64,000 nt of DNA from contig NZ_BCRJ01000004.1 of the NCBI RefSeq assembly GCF_001552535.1, positions 62,001 through 126,000 of the forward strand. The letters run 5' to 3'. The position numbers and the translations under genes are program-made. Below the pieces are notes generated by a model, which saw nothing but the letters and a program-made list of their open reading frames with translations, was not told the DNA's origin and ran no database searches. Positions 30,495-38,910 of the stretch are shown here, piece by piece (position 1 is the stretch's first letter; every line of letters starts with the position of its first letter). This DNA comes from Nocardioides jensenii JCM 1364 = NBRC 14755. Its GTDB lineage: Bacteria; Actinomycetota; Actinomycetes; Propionibacteriales; Nocardioidaceae.

Positions 30495-31424
30495 TCAGTA
30501 GAAGGGAGGCACCAGGTCGACGCTGCGCGGCATCGCCGTGCGGGTGTGCTTCGCGTTCTCGACCAGGACCACTGGTACCTCACTCGCTCGGAGCACGGTG
30601 CGCACCAGGGGCCCGAGGTGCGAACCGATGGGAAGGTAGGGGTGGCGCCGTCCCATGACCACGAGATCGCTCTCCCGGGACGCGTCGAGCAGGGCGCGAC
30701 CCACAGACGCGTGCCGCACCTGCAACTCGACTCGTACATCGGGGTGACGTGCCTGGAGCTCCTCCAGATGTGGGGCGAATTCGGCACGCAGGCGCCTGTC
30801 CCAGTCCGCGCGCGCGTCATCCCCCACGACAACGTCGTCGTACCCGTTCGACAACCACCACGCGTGCACGACTCGCAGCTCGTCCTGACGGCGGTCTGCG
30901 AGTGCGAAGGCAGTGCGCAGAACACGCTCCGCGCCGGCTGGATCGTTCACGGCCACGGTGGTCCGGTGGTGCTGCTCCTGCGTCGACCTCCACGACTCTG
31001 GGACCGAGACCACGGGCGCATCTGCTCTCGAGGCGACTCCTTGTGTCGTCGACATGCTGGTGAAGCGGTGCAGGCCGGTGAGGTGGCGGTGCTGGAGGAC
31101 GACCAGCCGGGCTCCGTCGGAGCGCGCGATGATGTCGTGGACGACACCGCGGCTGTCCTCCACCAGTTCCTGGGTGACCGCGGCACCTTCGCCCACCAGC
31201 TCGAGAACAGCGCTCTTGGCTCGATCGAGGATCAGCTCGCCGAACGCCCGGGCAGCCCCTCGAGCCTCGTCGAAGGAGGCCGGCAGGTCGGGCGGCATCC
31301 GCATCACGTGCACCAGGTGCAGTTCGCTGTGGGTGCTCACGGCCTCTTGGGCCGCGAACTGCAGCAACGCCGTCGAGTCGTCGCCCGCCACAGCGGCGAC
31401 GATGCGGTTCGGGGTCTCGTTCAT
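30495..31424 (-). CDS. Universal stress protein, two-domain
   Basis: 309-residue tandem USP. The first half (RIVAAVAGDDSTALLQFAAQ to PVVSVPESW) lacks the classical G-2x-G-9x-GS ATP loop; the second half keeps a variant near its end, VVMGRRHPYLPIGSHLGPLVRTVL. It is most like the USP gene at 55308-56186 in this window, suggesting duplication. The ATG at 31424 (MNETPNRIV) has GAGGGAG in front and is preferred over a longer reading. Its promoter region carries a pair of DosR-like boxes. Mycobacterial relatives are dormancy proteins; the molecular role here is unproven. Confidence 0.9.
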   Translation of the reverse strand: MNETPNRIVAAVAGDDSTALLQFAAQEAVSTHSELHLVHVMRMPPDLPASFDEARGAARAFGELILDRAKSAVLELVGEGAAVTQELVEDSRGVVHDIIARSDGARLVVLQHRHLTGLHRFTSMSTTQGVASRADAPVVSVPESWRSTQEQHHRTTVAVNDPAGAERVLRTAFALADRRQDELRVVHAWWLSNGYDDVVVGDDARADWDRRLRAEFAPHLEELQARHPDVRVELQVRHASVGRALLDASRESDLVVMGRRHPYLPIGSHLGPLVRTVLRASEVPVVLVENAKHTRTAMPRSVDLVPPFY

Positions 31425-31480
31425 GTCCACTCCCTCTGATCGGTCCCCTCCAGCCTTCTCCACGCTCGCACCAGCGCGCA

Positions 31481-31516
31481 GAGACCAAAGACCCGATCCC
31501 CCGGGACCTTCGCTGC
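31481..31516 (-). promoter_or_regulatory. Pair of DosR-like boxes upstream of a USP gene
   Basis: GAGACCAAAGACCC (31481-31494, 10/14) and GGGACCTTCGCTGC (31503-31516, 11/14) start 22 bases apart, in the short gap between the USP start and the phosphoketolase stop. They lie 57-92 bases upstream of the USP ATG. Confidence 0.62.
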
Positions 31517-31529
31517 CGAGCCCCGTCGT

Positions 31530-33947
31530 TCAACGCGTTGCGGGGCGCTCCCCCATCGACCAGTCCCGAACGGCCGGCATGTCCTCGAGGTGTTCGACCA
31601 CGTAGGCCTCGTGGATGACCAGCTGCTCCTCACACCAACGCTTGAGCTCGGTCGCACCCCGCGGCGTACGCCGCGCGTTGTTGATCGCGTCCATCACCAG
31701 GTGATAGCGCGATGCCCGGTTGCGCACCACCATGTCGAACGGCGTGGTCGTGGTGCCCTCCTCGATGAAACCGCGCACATGGAAGCGGTCTGCCTCGGGT
31801 CGCCCGTGCACGAGCTGGTGGATCGCGCCGGGGTACCCGTGGAAGGCGAAGACCACGTCGACCCGGTCGGTGAACAGCTCCCGAAACAACGTGTCGCCCA
31901 TACCGTGCGGATGGTCCTCCTTGCGGGACAGGGCCATCAGGTCGACCACGTTGACCACGCGCACCTTCAGCTGCGGCAGGTGCTCACGCAGCAGCGCAGC
32001 TGCGGCGACCGTCTCCATCGTCACCACGTCGCCGGCGCAGGCGAGCACCACGTCGGGGTCGGTGCTGCCGTCGTCCGAGCCCGCCCACTCCCAGATCCCG
32101 CCGCCCCGGGCGCAGTGCTCCACGGCATCATCGATCGAGAGCCACTGCAGCTGCGGCTGCTTGTCGATCACGATCAGGTTCACGTAGGCCCGCGACCTCA
32201 GGGCGTGATCGGCCACGGACAGCAGGCAGTTCGCATCCGGCGGGAAGTAGACCCGTGACACCGAGCCGCGCTGGGTGATGACGTTCTGGATCAGGCCGGG
32301 ACCCTGGTGGGAGAAGCCGTTGTGGTCATTGCGCCAGGCAGTCGAGGTCAACAGGATGTTCAGACTGGGCGGCGGGGTGCGCCACTCCAGGGATGCGGCC
32401 TCCTCCAGCCACTTGCTGTGCTGAATCGTCTGCGACGCGCTCACCATGGCGAAGGCCTCATAGCTCGCGAACATGCCGTGCCGGCCGGTGAGGGTGTAGC
32501 CCTCCAGCCAGCCGTGGCAGTTGTGCTCGCTGAGCACCTCCATGACCCGCCCGTCACGCGAGAGCGACACGTCCCCGGGCTGCACGGACTCGGCCCAGGC
32601 ACGGTCGGAGACCTCGAAGACGGCGCCGAGCCTGTTCGAGTTGGTCTCGTCGGGACAGAACAGCCTGAAGTCGCGGGGGTTGCGTCGATAGATCTCTGCG
32701 AGCATCGCGCCGAGCGCTCGCGTCGACTCCGCGCGACTGGTCGCCGGTGTCGCCACCTCCAGGGCGAAGTCACGGAAGTCAGGGATCGCCAGGTCGCCCG
32801 AGCCACTGCCGGCGTTGGCGGCCGGATGCGCACTCATCCGCATCGCGCCCTCCGGGTTGGCGGCGAGGACGCCCGCGGTCGGCCCACCGGCCGCATCGAA
32901 CAGTTCCTCGGGCCGGTAGGAGCGCAGCCACGTCTCGAGCATCGCCAGGTGCTCCGGGTTGTCACGCACTCCCGACAGGGGCACCTGGTGCGCACGCCAG
33001 GTGCCGGCGACCTGGACACCGTCGACGGTGTCCGGCCCGGTCCAGCCCTTGGGGCTGCGCAGCACGATCATCGGCCACCTCGGCCGCCGGCCGTTCCAGT
33101 CACCGCCGGAGGCCTCCTGCTGGATCTGCCTGATTCGTGAGTACGCCGTGGCCAGCGCCTCGGCCACGCGATGGTGCATGCCCGGGAGATCGTCTCCGGA
33201 CACCTCGATCACGTCGTACCCGTGACCCTCGAACAGGCTGCGCACCTCGGCGGGGTGCTTGCGAGCCAGCACGGTGGGGCCGGAGATCTTCGCACCGTTG
33301 AGGTGGAGGACAGGCAGCACTGCCCCGTCGCGCGCGGGATTGAGGAAGGAGATGCCCTTCCACGACCCCTCGAGGGGCCCGGTCTCTGCCTCGCCGTCAC
33401 CCACGACGGCCAGGGCGATGAGATCAGGGTTGTCCATCACGGCGCCGAACGCGTGCATCAGCACGTAGCCGAGCTCGCCGCCCTCGTGGATGGACCCCGG
33501 GGTGGTCACGGAGACGTGGCTCGGGATGCCGCCCGGCGCGCTGAACTGGCGGAACAGCCGACGCAGCCCCTCAGCGTCGCGGCTGACCTGGGGGTACACC
33601 TCGCTGTAGGTGCCTTCGAGGTAGCCCGCGGCCACCAGGGCCGGACCACCGTGACCGGGCCCGGCCAGGTAGATCATCTGCTGGCCGGTGAGCCGGATCA
33701 GGCGGGAGGCGTGCGCGTAGAGCAGCGACAGCCCGGGGCTCGTGCCCCAGTGACCCAGGAGACGGGGCTTGATGTGCTCGGGGCGCAGCGGCTCGCGCAG
33801 GAGCGGATTGCCCTGCAGGTAGATCTGGCCGATGGTCAGGTAGTTGTTGGCGCGCCACCAGGCGTCGATCGCGGCCAGGTCGAGCTCGGAGAGCCGAGCA
33901 AGGTCCGTTGCGCCGGCTCCAACCGGTGTCGGGTCACCCAACGTCAT
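31530..33947 (-). CDS. xfp: Phosphoketolase (Xfp)
   Basis: Thiamine diphosphate enzyme that splits xylulose 5-phosphate (and/or fructose 6-phosphate) with phosphate to acetyl phosphate and a triose or tetrose phosphate, giving ATP without oxidation steps. 805 residues, the normal length. The N-terminus (LSELDLAAIDAWWRANNYLTI), YLAGPGHGGPALVAAGYLEG and GDGEAETGPLEGSW (ThDP motif) are diagnostic. The ATG at 33947 has GGAGGAGG in front. That ribosome site lies inside the remnant of a hemerythrin gene with which xfp once overlapped. It is divergent from an alcohol dehydrogenase gene, with two DosR-like boxes between them. Confidence 0.95.
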   Translation of the reverse strand: MTLGDPTPVGAGATDLARLSELDLAAIDAWWRANNYLTIGQIYLQGNPLLREPLRPEHIKPRLLGHWGTSPGLSLLYAHASRLIRLTGQQMIYLAGPGHGGPALVAAGYLEGTYSEVYPQVSRDAEGLRRLFRQFSAPGGIPSHVSVTTPGSIHEGGELGYVLMHAFGAVMDNPDLIALAVVGDGEAETGPLEGSWKGISFLNPARDGAVLPVLHLNGAKISGPTVLARKHPAEVRSLFEGHGYDVIEVSGDDLPGMHHRVAEALATAYSRIRQIQQEASGGDWNGRRPRWPMIVLRSPKGWTGPDTVDGVQVAGTWRAHQVPLSGVRDNPEHLAMLETWLRSYRPEELFDAAGGPTAGVLAANPEGAMRMSAHPAANAGSGSGDLAIPDFRDFALEVATPATSRAESTRALGAMLAEIYRRNPRDFRLFCPDETNSNRLGAVFEVSDRAWAESVQPGDVSLSRDGRVMEVLSEHNCHGWLEGYTLTGRHGMFASYEAFAMVSASQTIQHSKWLEEAASLEWRTPPPSLNILLTSTAWRNDHNGFSHQGPGLIQNVITQRGSVSRVYFPPDANCLLSVADHALRSRAYVNLIVIDKQPQLQWLSIDDAVEHCARGGGIWEWAGSDDGSTDPDVVLACAGDVVTMETVAAAALLREHLPQLKVRVVNVVDLMALSRKEDHPHGMGDTLFRELFTDRVDVVFAFHGYPGAIHQLVHGRPEADRFHVRGFIEEGTTTTPFDMVVRNRASRYHLVMDAINNARRTPRGATELKRWCEEQLVIHEAYVVEHLEDMPAVRDWSMGERPATR

Positions 33948-34083
33948 CCAGTCCTCCTCCGTGAGCGTGCGTCACCAGGTCCCACCCTGCGCCGCCGAGG
34001 GTGACGACCGCAACAGGGAAGCGAGCGCGTCCATCAAGTTCGCGATCGGCTCGCCCCCCCTCGGCCTCCACAGTGCTCGCTCA
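33934..34083 (-). pseudogene. Hemerythrin remnant upstream of phosphoketolase
   Basis: On the minus strand the start MSEHCGGRG and the tail FPVAVVTLGGAGWDLVTHA are still readable and match the first and last residues of the intact hemerythrin at 37711-38169. About 309 bases in between are missing and a G run near 34052-34058 shifts the frame. The old stop lies inside the phosphoketolase gene, as in the intact copy. The remnant now serves as leader RNA for phosphoketolase and supplies its ribosome site. Confidence 0.85.
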
Positions 34084-34121
34084 TGACGTCGACGCTATCG
34101 GGAGGCGCGCGTCGCCCACCC

Positions 34122-34167
34122 GGGTCCAAGGTCCCGTCCGCAACACAGTTCGTGGGACCACCGGCCC
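34122..34167. promoter_or_regulatory. Two DosR-like boxes between phosphoketolase and alcohol dehydrogenase
   Basis: GGGTCCAAGGTCCC (34122-34135; the other strand gives 13/14 matches) and GGGACCACCGGCCC (34154-34167, 12/14), starting 32 bases apart, about three helical turns. They sit in a divergent intergenic region, 175 bases from the phosphoketolase start and 109 from the dehydrogenase start, so they can serve both. Confidence 0.72.
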
Positions 34168-34275
34168 TGTCGACAGCCGTCCACGTGCGACGAGGGTGGG
34201 CCAGAGGCGCACGTGGCCGATGCTGACTCACTCGAGCCGGACGCCACGAACCGCCCATGAAGAGAGGGGCTCGCC

Positions 34276-35322
34276 ATGAAGGCAGCCGTCGTCACCGCAT
34301 TCTCCGAATCACTTGAGATTGTCGAGCGGGAGATCCCTGTCCCTGCGACGGGTCAGGTCTTGGTGCGCCTGGAGACCTGCGGACTGTGCCACACCGACAT
34401 CCACGCTGCCAGAGGCGACTGGCCCATTCGGCCGGTGCTCCCCTTCGTGCCGGGCCACGAGGGCGTCGGTATCGTCGAACGGCTCGGCGAAGGCGTCACC
34501 AGCCGACGGGTCGGCGAGCGCGTCGCCATTGCCTGGCTCGGATCCGCGTGCGGTGCCTGTCGCTACTGCATCGACGGCCGCGAGCCCCTGTGCGAGAAGC
34601 AGGAGAACAGCGGCTACTCCATCGACGGCGCGTTCGCCGAGTACGCCGTGGCCGACGCCACGTACGTCGTGCCAGTGCCCGACGGCATCACCTCCGTCGA
34701 TGCCTCTCCCCTCAGCTGTGCCGGGGTGACGACGTACAAGGCTCTGAGGGTCGCCCAGATCGTCCCCACCGAGCGCGTGGGTGTCTTCGGCATCGGGGGG
34801 CTTGGACACCTGGCAGTCCAATACGCCGCCATCATGGGCGGCTCGGTCGTCGCCATCGACATCTCGGATGACAAGCTCGAGCTCGCCCAGGAGCTCGGAG
34901 CCGAGCACGTCGTCAACGCCAGCCGGACTGACCCGGTGGCTGCACTCACTGCACTCGGCAGCCTCGACGTGGCCGTGGTGCTGGCAGCGTCACCCCACGT
35001 CTTCGAGCAGGCGTTCGCGTCCCTGCGCCGTGGTGGGCGACTCATCTGCGTGGCGCTCCCGGGTGATGCTGCCTCGATGGACATCCCCATCTTCGAGACG
35101 GTGCTCAAGGGGATCTCGATCATCGGGTCGATCGTGGGCACGCGTCAGGATCTCACCGAGGTCTTCGCTCTCCATGCCGCAGGGCGCACCCGTGTGGTCA
35201 CGGAAACGCGCGCCATCGACGATGTCAACGACGCCATCGCCGAGGTCCTCTCCGGCACGGTCAGTGCTCGTCTGGTCTTCGAATACGCGCCAGTGCCCGC
35301 TGAGCTTCCCGCCAAGCTCTGA
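34276..35322 (+). CDS. Zinc-dependent alcohol dehydrogenase (AdhP type)
   Basis: 348-residue medium-chain dehydrogenase. Catalytic-zinc residues are in ETCGLCHTDIHAARGDW and PGHEGVG, the structural-zinc cysteines in SACGACRYCIDGREPLC, and the NAD-binding loop is VGVFGIGGLGHLAVQYA. It resembles ethanol/propanol-preferring AdhP. Facing phosphoketolase across shared DosR-like boxes, it may reduce acetaldehyde to ethanol and reoxidise NADH when oxygen is short; that role is inferred. The ATG at 34276 has GAGAGGGG in front. The next gene starts 2 bases after its stop. Confidence 0.93.
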   Translation: MKAAVVTAFSESLEIVEREIPVPATGQVLVRLETCGLCHTDIHAARGDWPIRPVLPFVPGHEGVGIVERLGEGVTSRRVGERVAIAWLGSACGACRYCIDGREPLCEKQENSGYSIDGAFAEYAVADATYVVPVPDGITSVDASPLSCAGVTTYKALRVAQIVPTERVGVFGIGGLGHLAVQYAAIMGGSVVAIDISDDKLELAQELGAEHVVNASRTDPVAALTALGSLDVAVVLAASPHVFEQAFASLRRGGRLICVALPGDAASMDIPIFETVLKGISIIGSIVGTRQDLTEVFALHAAGRTRVVTETRAIDDVNDAIAEVLSGTVSARLVFEYAPVPAELPAKL

Positions 35323-35324
35323 CG

Positions 35325-35921
35325 GTGCGTGACCCGTTGGCGCCGTCCTACGTCGATCTGCTCTGGCTCCCACTCGGCGCTGGCGAATCCTCTGGCCTCG
35401 TGCGCCGGAGTGGGCGCCTGTACGAGACGGTCTCGGCACGGCACCATCATCGCCAGAGCCGCGCGCTCTATCACTCTGCCCTCGAGGTCCTTGTCGTCGG
35501 AACTCGATACGTGATCGAAATGACTCCACGGTGGGGGCTGCCTCCGGGGAACCGCGGCGTGGTCGCCGTCGGTCCCGTGGGACTCCAGGTCCTCGGCCGC
35601 TCGCCTCTCTTCCGCTACGAGGTCCACCGCTGGCGTGACGGCGTCATCCCGGATCTGACGGATGCCGTCGGAGGCGCTCAGCGACTCAGCAGCGACGAGC
35701 AGCACGCCCGGCGTTTGCTGGACCTCGTGCCGGACTTCCCTGCCCGCACCTGGGGCAGGGACGAGCAGGCAACGGGTGACATGTGGAACTCCAACTCCCT
35801 CACGTCCTGGCTTCTCGCCCGCAGCGGCCACGGTGTTGACTCCGTTGCGCCTCCCGGCCACGGCCGCGCGCCAGGATGGGCGGCCGGACTCGTCGTGGCT
35901 GCCAGGCAGAAGACGTCCTAG
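35325..35921 (+). CDS. Conserved hypothetical protein in operon with alcohol dehydrogenase
   Basis: 198-residue soluble protein that I do not recognise by name. It has no membrane segment, signal peptide or common nucleotide motif. Visible features are an N-terminal MRDPLAPSYVDLLWLPLGAG, a YHSALEVLVVGTRYVIEM strand-rich part, repeated FRYEVHRWRDG, and a C-terminal WNSNSLTSWLLARSG. The composition and codon use match the neighbours, so it is a real gene. The GTG at 35325 follows the dehydrogenase stop by 2 bases, showing co-transcription and suggesting a linked role in the low-oxygen response. Confidence 0.75.
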   Translation: MRDPLAPSYVDLLWLPLGAGESSGLVRRSGRLYETVSARHHHRQSRALYHSALEVLVVGTRYVIEMTPRWGLPPGNRGVVAVGPVGLQVLGRSPLFRYEVHRWRDGVIPDLTDAVGGAQRLSSDEQHARRLLDLVPDFPARTWGRDEQATGDMWNSNSLTSWLLARSGHGVDSVAPPGHGRAPGWAAGLVVAARQKTS

Positions 35922-36028
35922 TGAGCATGCATCCAGCATCACGTCGATCCGAGCCGGACTTCAGCGGCAGAAGGCCGCATCGTATGTGTAGGTCAGACGG
36001 CCCGGTTTGAAGCAGTCCCTCGCGCCGC

Positions 36029-36922
36029 TCAGGACGTCCGCGAGGGCACGACCGCAACCATGCAGTCGGCGAACTCGACGAGCGCACGTGTCGGGCTGCC
36101 CGTCAGAACGTCGAGCGGTACGCCGTCCGGGTGGGCACCCACCACGACCATGCCCATGCCCTTGGCTGCCCGAATGAGGCAGTCCTCAACCAGACCGCGG
36201 CGCAACTGCACGCTGACCTCGACATCCGGGAACTTCTCCGACATCCCGGCGATCGTCTCGGCCACCAACCGGTACTCGTTCTCGTTGCCTGGTTCATCAG
36301 GTCCGATCAAGCTGAAACCCATGGGCCCGTGCGGGTCCCAGAAGCCGTGCATCACCGTCAGCGGCAGCGACCTGAGGGACGCCTGAAGATACGCGAACTC
36401 CAGCGGAGCGAGGTTGCGCTCGTGTCCACCGATGCCCACCACGATGCCGTTTCCCTCCGTGTCCGGCTTCTGAGGTCGCAGGATCACGACCGGGCATCCC
36501 GCATTCCGGGAGACCGCAAGGCTGACTGACCCGAGCTGCAGACTCGTCATCGGACCGCGTCCGTGTGATCCGAGCACGAGCATCGAGGCCCGCTTCGACG
36601 CCTCGTTCAGGACCTGGCGCGGGTCACCGATGACGAGCGCCTCCACGACATCGAGGTCAGGCGCTCTGGCGGTCACGATGTGATGCACGTGTGTCAGCAA
36701 CGTCTGGGCCTCGCTCGTGACCGCATTGACCACGAGGTGGCGGTCCACTCCGTAGGGGCTGAGTCCGTCCCACCCCCGGACGTTGGCGCCGTGGAGCAGC
36801 GTCAACGGCCGCTTTTCGAGCTGTGCCTGGGCGATGGCCCAGTTGAGCGCCCGCTCGCTGTGCGTGGAGCCGTCGATTCCGACGACGATCGTGCCTGCGG
36901 GAAGTTGAGCAGCGGTGGTCAT
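36029..36922 (-). CDS. Universal stress protein, two-domain with ATP-binding loops
   Basis: 297-residue tandem USP. The first domain starts IVVGIDGSTHSERALNWAI and keeps a full ATP loop, VLGSHGRGPMTSLQLGSVS; the second keeps VVVGAHPDGVPLDVLTGSPTR. It is therefore probably an ATP-binding USP of the Rv2623/Rv1996 kind, where mycobacterial relatives restrain growth in dormancy. The ATG at 36922 (MTTAAQLPAG) gives the usual short leader; longer in-frame readings are less likely because they cross the operator box at 36980-36993. Confidence 0.92.
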   Translation of the reverse strand: MTTAAQLPAGTIVVGIDGSTHSERALNWAIAQAQLEKRPLTLLHGANVRGWDGLSPYGVDRHLVVNAVTSEAQTLLTHVHHIVTARAPDLDVVEALVIGDPRQVLNEASKRASMLVLGSHGRGPMTSLQLGSVSLAVSRNAGCPVVILRPQKPDTEGNGIVVGIGGHERNLAPLEFAYLQASLRSLPLTVMHGFWDPHGPMGFSLIGPDEPGNENEYRLVAETIAGMSEKFPDVEVSVQLRRGLVEDCLIRAAKGMGMVVVGAHPDGVPLDVLTGSPTRALVEFADCMVAVVPSRTS

Positions 36923-36979
36923 GCAACCAGACTCTGCCAGTCCACACGGCCCTGACAGCGGCCGATTGCCCGACCTCGG

Positions 36980-36993
36980 GGGCCGAATGACCC
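36980..36993 (-). promoter_or_regulatory. DosR-like box upstream of a USP gene
   Basis: On the minus strand GGGTCATTCGGCCC, 12 of 14 matches, with the right half intact. It ends 58 bases upstream of the USP ATG and lies next to the 3' end of the charged coiled protein gene. No second site at 22 bases is convincing here. Confidence 0.6.
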
Positions 36994-37001
36994 TTGTCCG
37001 A

Positions 37002-37409
37002 CTACTCGTCCTCGGTGAGCTTGGATCTGTCGTCGGCAGCTGAGCTCCGATCACCTTTCGAGTCCAAGCGGTCGAGCGCCGCCGCGCGACGTGCGCTCAC
37101 GGTTGCTTCGTAGTTGTCGTCCTTCAAGAACGCTCGAAGGCTGGCGGCAAGGTCACGACTGTTCGCCATCGCGTCTCGATCATCAGCCTGATCGTCTCGT
37201 TCCTGGGCGTCAGCAAGGATGCCCTGCACTGCTTCCCTTCGTTGCTCAATCACGGCCTCGCGCACATCAGTGCGGGCCTCACGTCGAGCAAGGCGAGACT
37301 CCCTCTTGTCTGCGAGCACGTCGCGCTCGTCGGCATCGCGCTCGCGCTGACGCTCCTCAGGACCAACGGCCTGGTCGAGTTCCTCGAACGGTACCTCTGG
37401 ATCGTCCAC
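37002..37409 (-). CDS. Highly charged repeat-rich hypothetical protein
   Basis: 135-residue, almost entirely helical protein made of Arg, Asp, Glu and Ala. Short DERDxxAD-like units recur (RDADERDVLADKRESRL, AQERDDQADDRDAMA, SAADDRSK), the pattern of a long coiled coil or disordered charged linker. No catalytic motif or membrane segment is present. Similar repeats occur in the N-terminal parts of some actinobacterial signalling proteins. The GTG at 37409 has GGGAG in front. A role cannot be assigned; position among hypoxia genes suggests the same regulon but only a weak box-like site lies upstream. Confidence 0.62.
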   Translation of the reverse strand: MDDPEVPFEELDQAVGPEERQRERDADERDVLADKRESRLARREARTDVREAVIEQRREAVQGILADAQERDDQADDRDAMANSRDLAASLRAFLKDDNYEATVSARRAAALDRLDSKGDRSSAADDRSKLTEDE

Positions 37410-37571
37410 AGCCGTCTCCCAACGAGCAATCGCTGTTTGGTTCCGGCCAACTCAAACCTGCCCCCACGCAGGGGCTGGGTCAGCGGATTGACACCTTGTG
37501 TCCATCAGACCACGGACATCGGGCGGAATCCAGGCCAGCCGCGCAATGCTGGAACTCCCGGACGTGTCCGC

Positions 37572-37724
37572 TCACGGTGGCATGTGCTCGGGGCGCAGCG
37601 GTTCGCGCAGGAACGGGTCGTCCTGCAGGTAGCACCAAGCATCGCTCGCGGCCCGGTCGAGCTCGGAGAGCCGGGCGAGGTCCGTGGGGCCGGCGGGTAC
37701 CTGGGGCCGGTCACCCCACGTCAT
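37572..37724 (-). pseudogene. Truncated phosphoketolase N-terminus
   Basis: 50 codons on the minus strand whose product aligns with the start of the phosphoketolase at 31530-33947: MTWGDRPQVPAGPTDLARLS then DPFLREPLRPEH against its LGDPTPV...LREPLRPEH. About a dozen residues are missing in the middle and a stop follows at once. The remaining 750 residues are gone. It overlaps the 3' end of the intact hemerythrin gene exactly as phosphoketolase overlaps the hemerythrin remnant at 33934-34083. Confidence 0.87.
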
Positions 37725-38169
37725 CCAGTCCCCCTCCGTGGGCACGCGTGACCAGGTCCCACCCTGCGCCACCGAGGGTGACGACCGCAACGGGGAAGAT
37801 GCCCAGGTTCTCCCGGTCGATGTGCAGCGAGAGGTCCTGGAGCAGGACTTCGACGCGATCTCGGAAGTCCGGGGCTGCAGGGTCGAGGTCGGCCAACACG
37901 TCGTCGAATGCGGCATGATCTGCCTCGAGCTCGAGGACCTCCTCGACGAACTCACCCTCGTGCTTGAGGGCGGCGAAGACTCCGCGTTCCTCGCGACTCG
38001 CGTGCGGGACGAGCTGACGACCGAGCTCCGCAAGCAGGGCGCCAGCTCGCACCATCTCCCGGGCCGCCAGGCACCGCCTGATGTCCCCCGAGAGGTCAAG
38101 CATCGCGTAGTGCTCGTCCATCAGGCTCGCGATCGGCTCGATGCCTCGACATCCGCAGTGCTCACACAT
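37711..38169 (-). CDS. Hemerythrin-domain protein behind narI
   Basis: 152-residue four-helix protein of the hemerythrin/HHE cation-binding family. Iron-ligand histidines and acids are seen in LMDEHYAMLD, LVPHASREERGVF, LEADHAAFDDVL and LSLHIDRENLGIFP. The N-terminal MCEHCGCRGIEP adds a cysteine/histidine cluster, as in other nitrate- or NO-linked hemerythrins. It starts 9 bases after the narI stop and is thus the sixth gene of the nar operon. It may bind oxygen or NO or protect iron centres; this is inference from family and position. A phosphoketolase fragment overlaps its 3' end. Confidence 0.88.
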   Translation of the reverse strand: MCEHCGCRGIEPIASLMDEHYAMLDLSGDIRRCLAAREMVRAGALLAELGRQLVPHASREERGVFAALKHEGEFVEEVLELEADHAAFDDVLADLDPAAPDFRDRVEVLLQDLSLHIDRENLGIFPVAVVTLGGAGWDLVTRAHGGGLDDVG

Positions 38170-38178
38170 GTCGGTGCA

Positions 38179-38910
38179 CTACTTGTTGATCCGGTCCCAG
38201 CCGCGGCGCGGGGTGTGGCTGCCCAACTCCTGTTCGTCACGGCTGCGGTAGACGATGTAGGGACGCGTCAGGTAGCCCACCGGTGCACTGAAGACGTGCA
38301 CCAGGCGGGTGAAGGGCCACAGCGCGAAGAGTCCGAAGGCGACCAGCGCGTGCAGCTGGAACCCGAGGGGCGCATCCGCCATGAGCCCGGCATCGGGCTG
38401 GAACGCGAGGAACGAGCGGTACCAGACGGAGACTCCCTCTCGGTAGTTGTACTCCCCGCCGAGCGTGAAGATCGACCCGGCGATCGTGTTCCACATCCCG
38501 AGGAGGATCGCCACACCGAGGAACAGATACATGACCTTGTCCATCGGGGTCGTGGCCGAGAAGACCGGACCGACCGTGCGTCGCCGATAGATCAGGATGA
38601 CCATGCCGACCGTCGCCATGATGCCCGCCACCAGCCCACCCCCGACCGCCACGACGTGGTAGACGTGGTCGTCGATGCCGACTGCCGCCGTCCACGATCG
38701 CGGCACGAGCAGACCGATCACGTGGCCACCGACGACCCCGAGCATGCCGAAGTGGAACAGCGGGCTGCCGATTCGCAGCAAGGTTCGCTCGTAGAGCTGG
38801 GAGGAGCGCGTCGTCCAGCCGAACTTGTCGTAGCGGTAGCGCCAGGCATGGCCGACGACGAAGACGGTCAGGCAGATGTAGGGCACCACGACCCACAGGA
38901 ACGTGCTCAT
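38179..38910 (-). CDS. narI: Respiratory nitrate reductase gamma subunit NarI
   Basis: Membrane cytochrome b subunit that takes electrons from menaquinol for NarGH. 243 residues with five hydrophobic segments starting WVVVPYICLTVFVVGHAWRY. Candidate heme histidines lie in the first helix (VGHAW), in LFHFGMLGVVGGHVIG, and near the end in QLHALVAFGLFALWPFTRLVH. Its start overlaps the narJ stop (ATGA), and the hemerythrin gene follows after 9 bases. Confidence 0.96.
   Translation of the reverse strand: MSTFLWVVVPYICLTVFVVGHAWRYRYDKFGWTTRSSQLYERTLLRIGSPLFHFGMLGVVGGHVIGLLVPRSWTAAVGIDDHVYHVVAVGGGLVAGIMATVGMVILIYRRRTVGPVFSATTPMDKVMYLFLGVAILLGMWNTIAGSIFTLGGEYNYREGVSVWYRSFLAFQPDAGLMADAPLGFQLHALVAFGLFALWPFTRLVHVFSAPVGYLTRPYIVYRSRDEQELGSHTPRRGWDRINK

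Noticed and set aside
37490..37503. GACACCTTGTGTCC as another DosR-like box
   Set aside because: It matches only 10 of 14 with neither GGG end and has no partner at 22 bases. It was kept out of the feature list.
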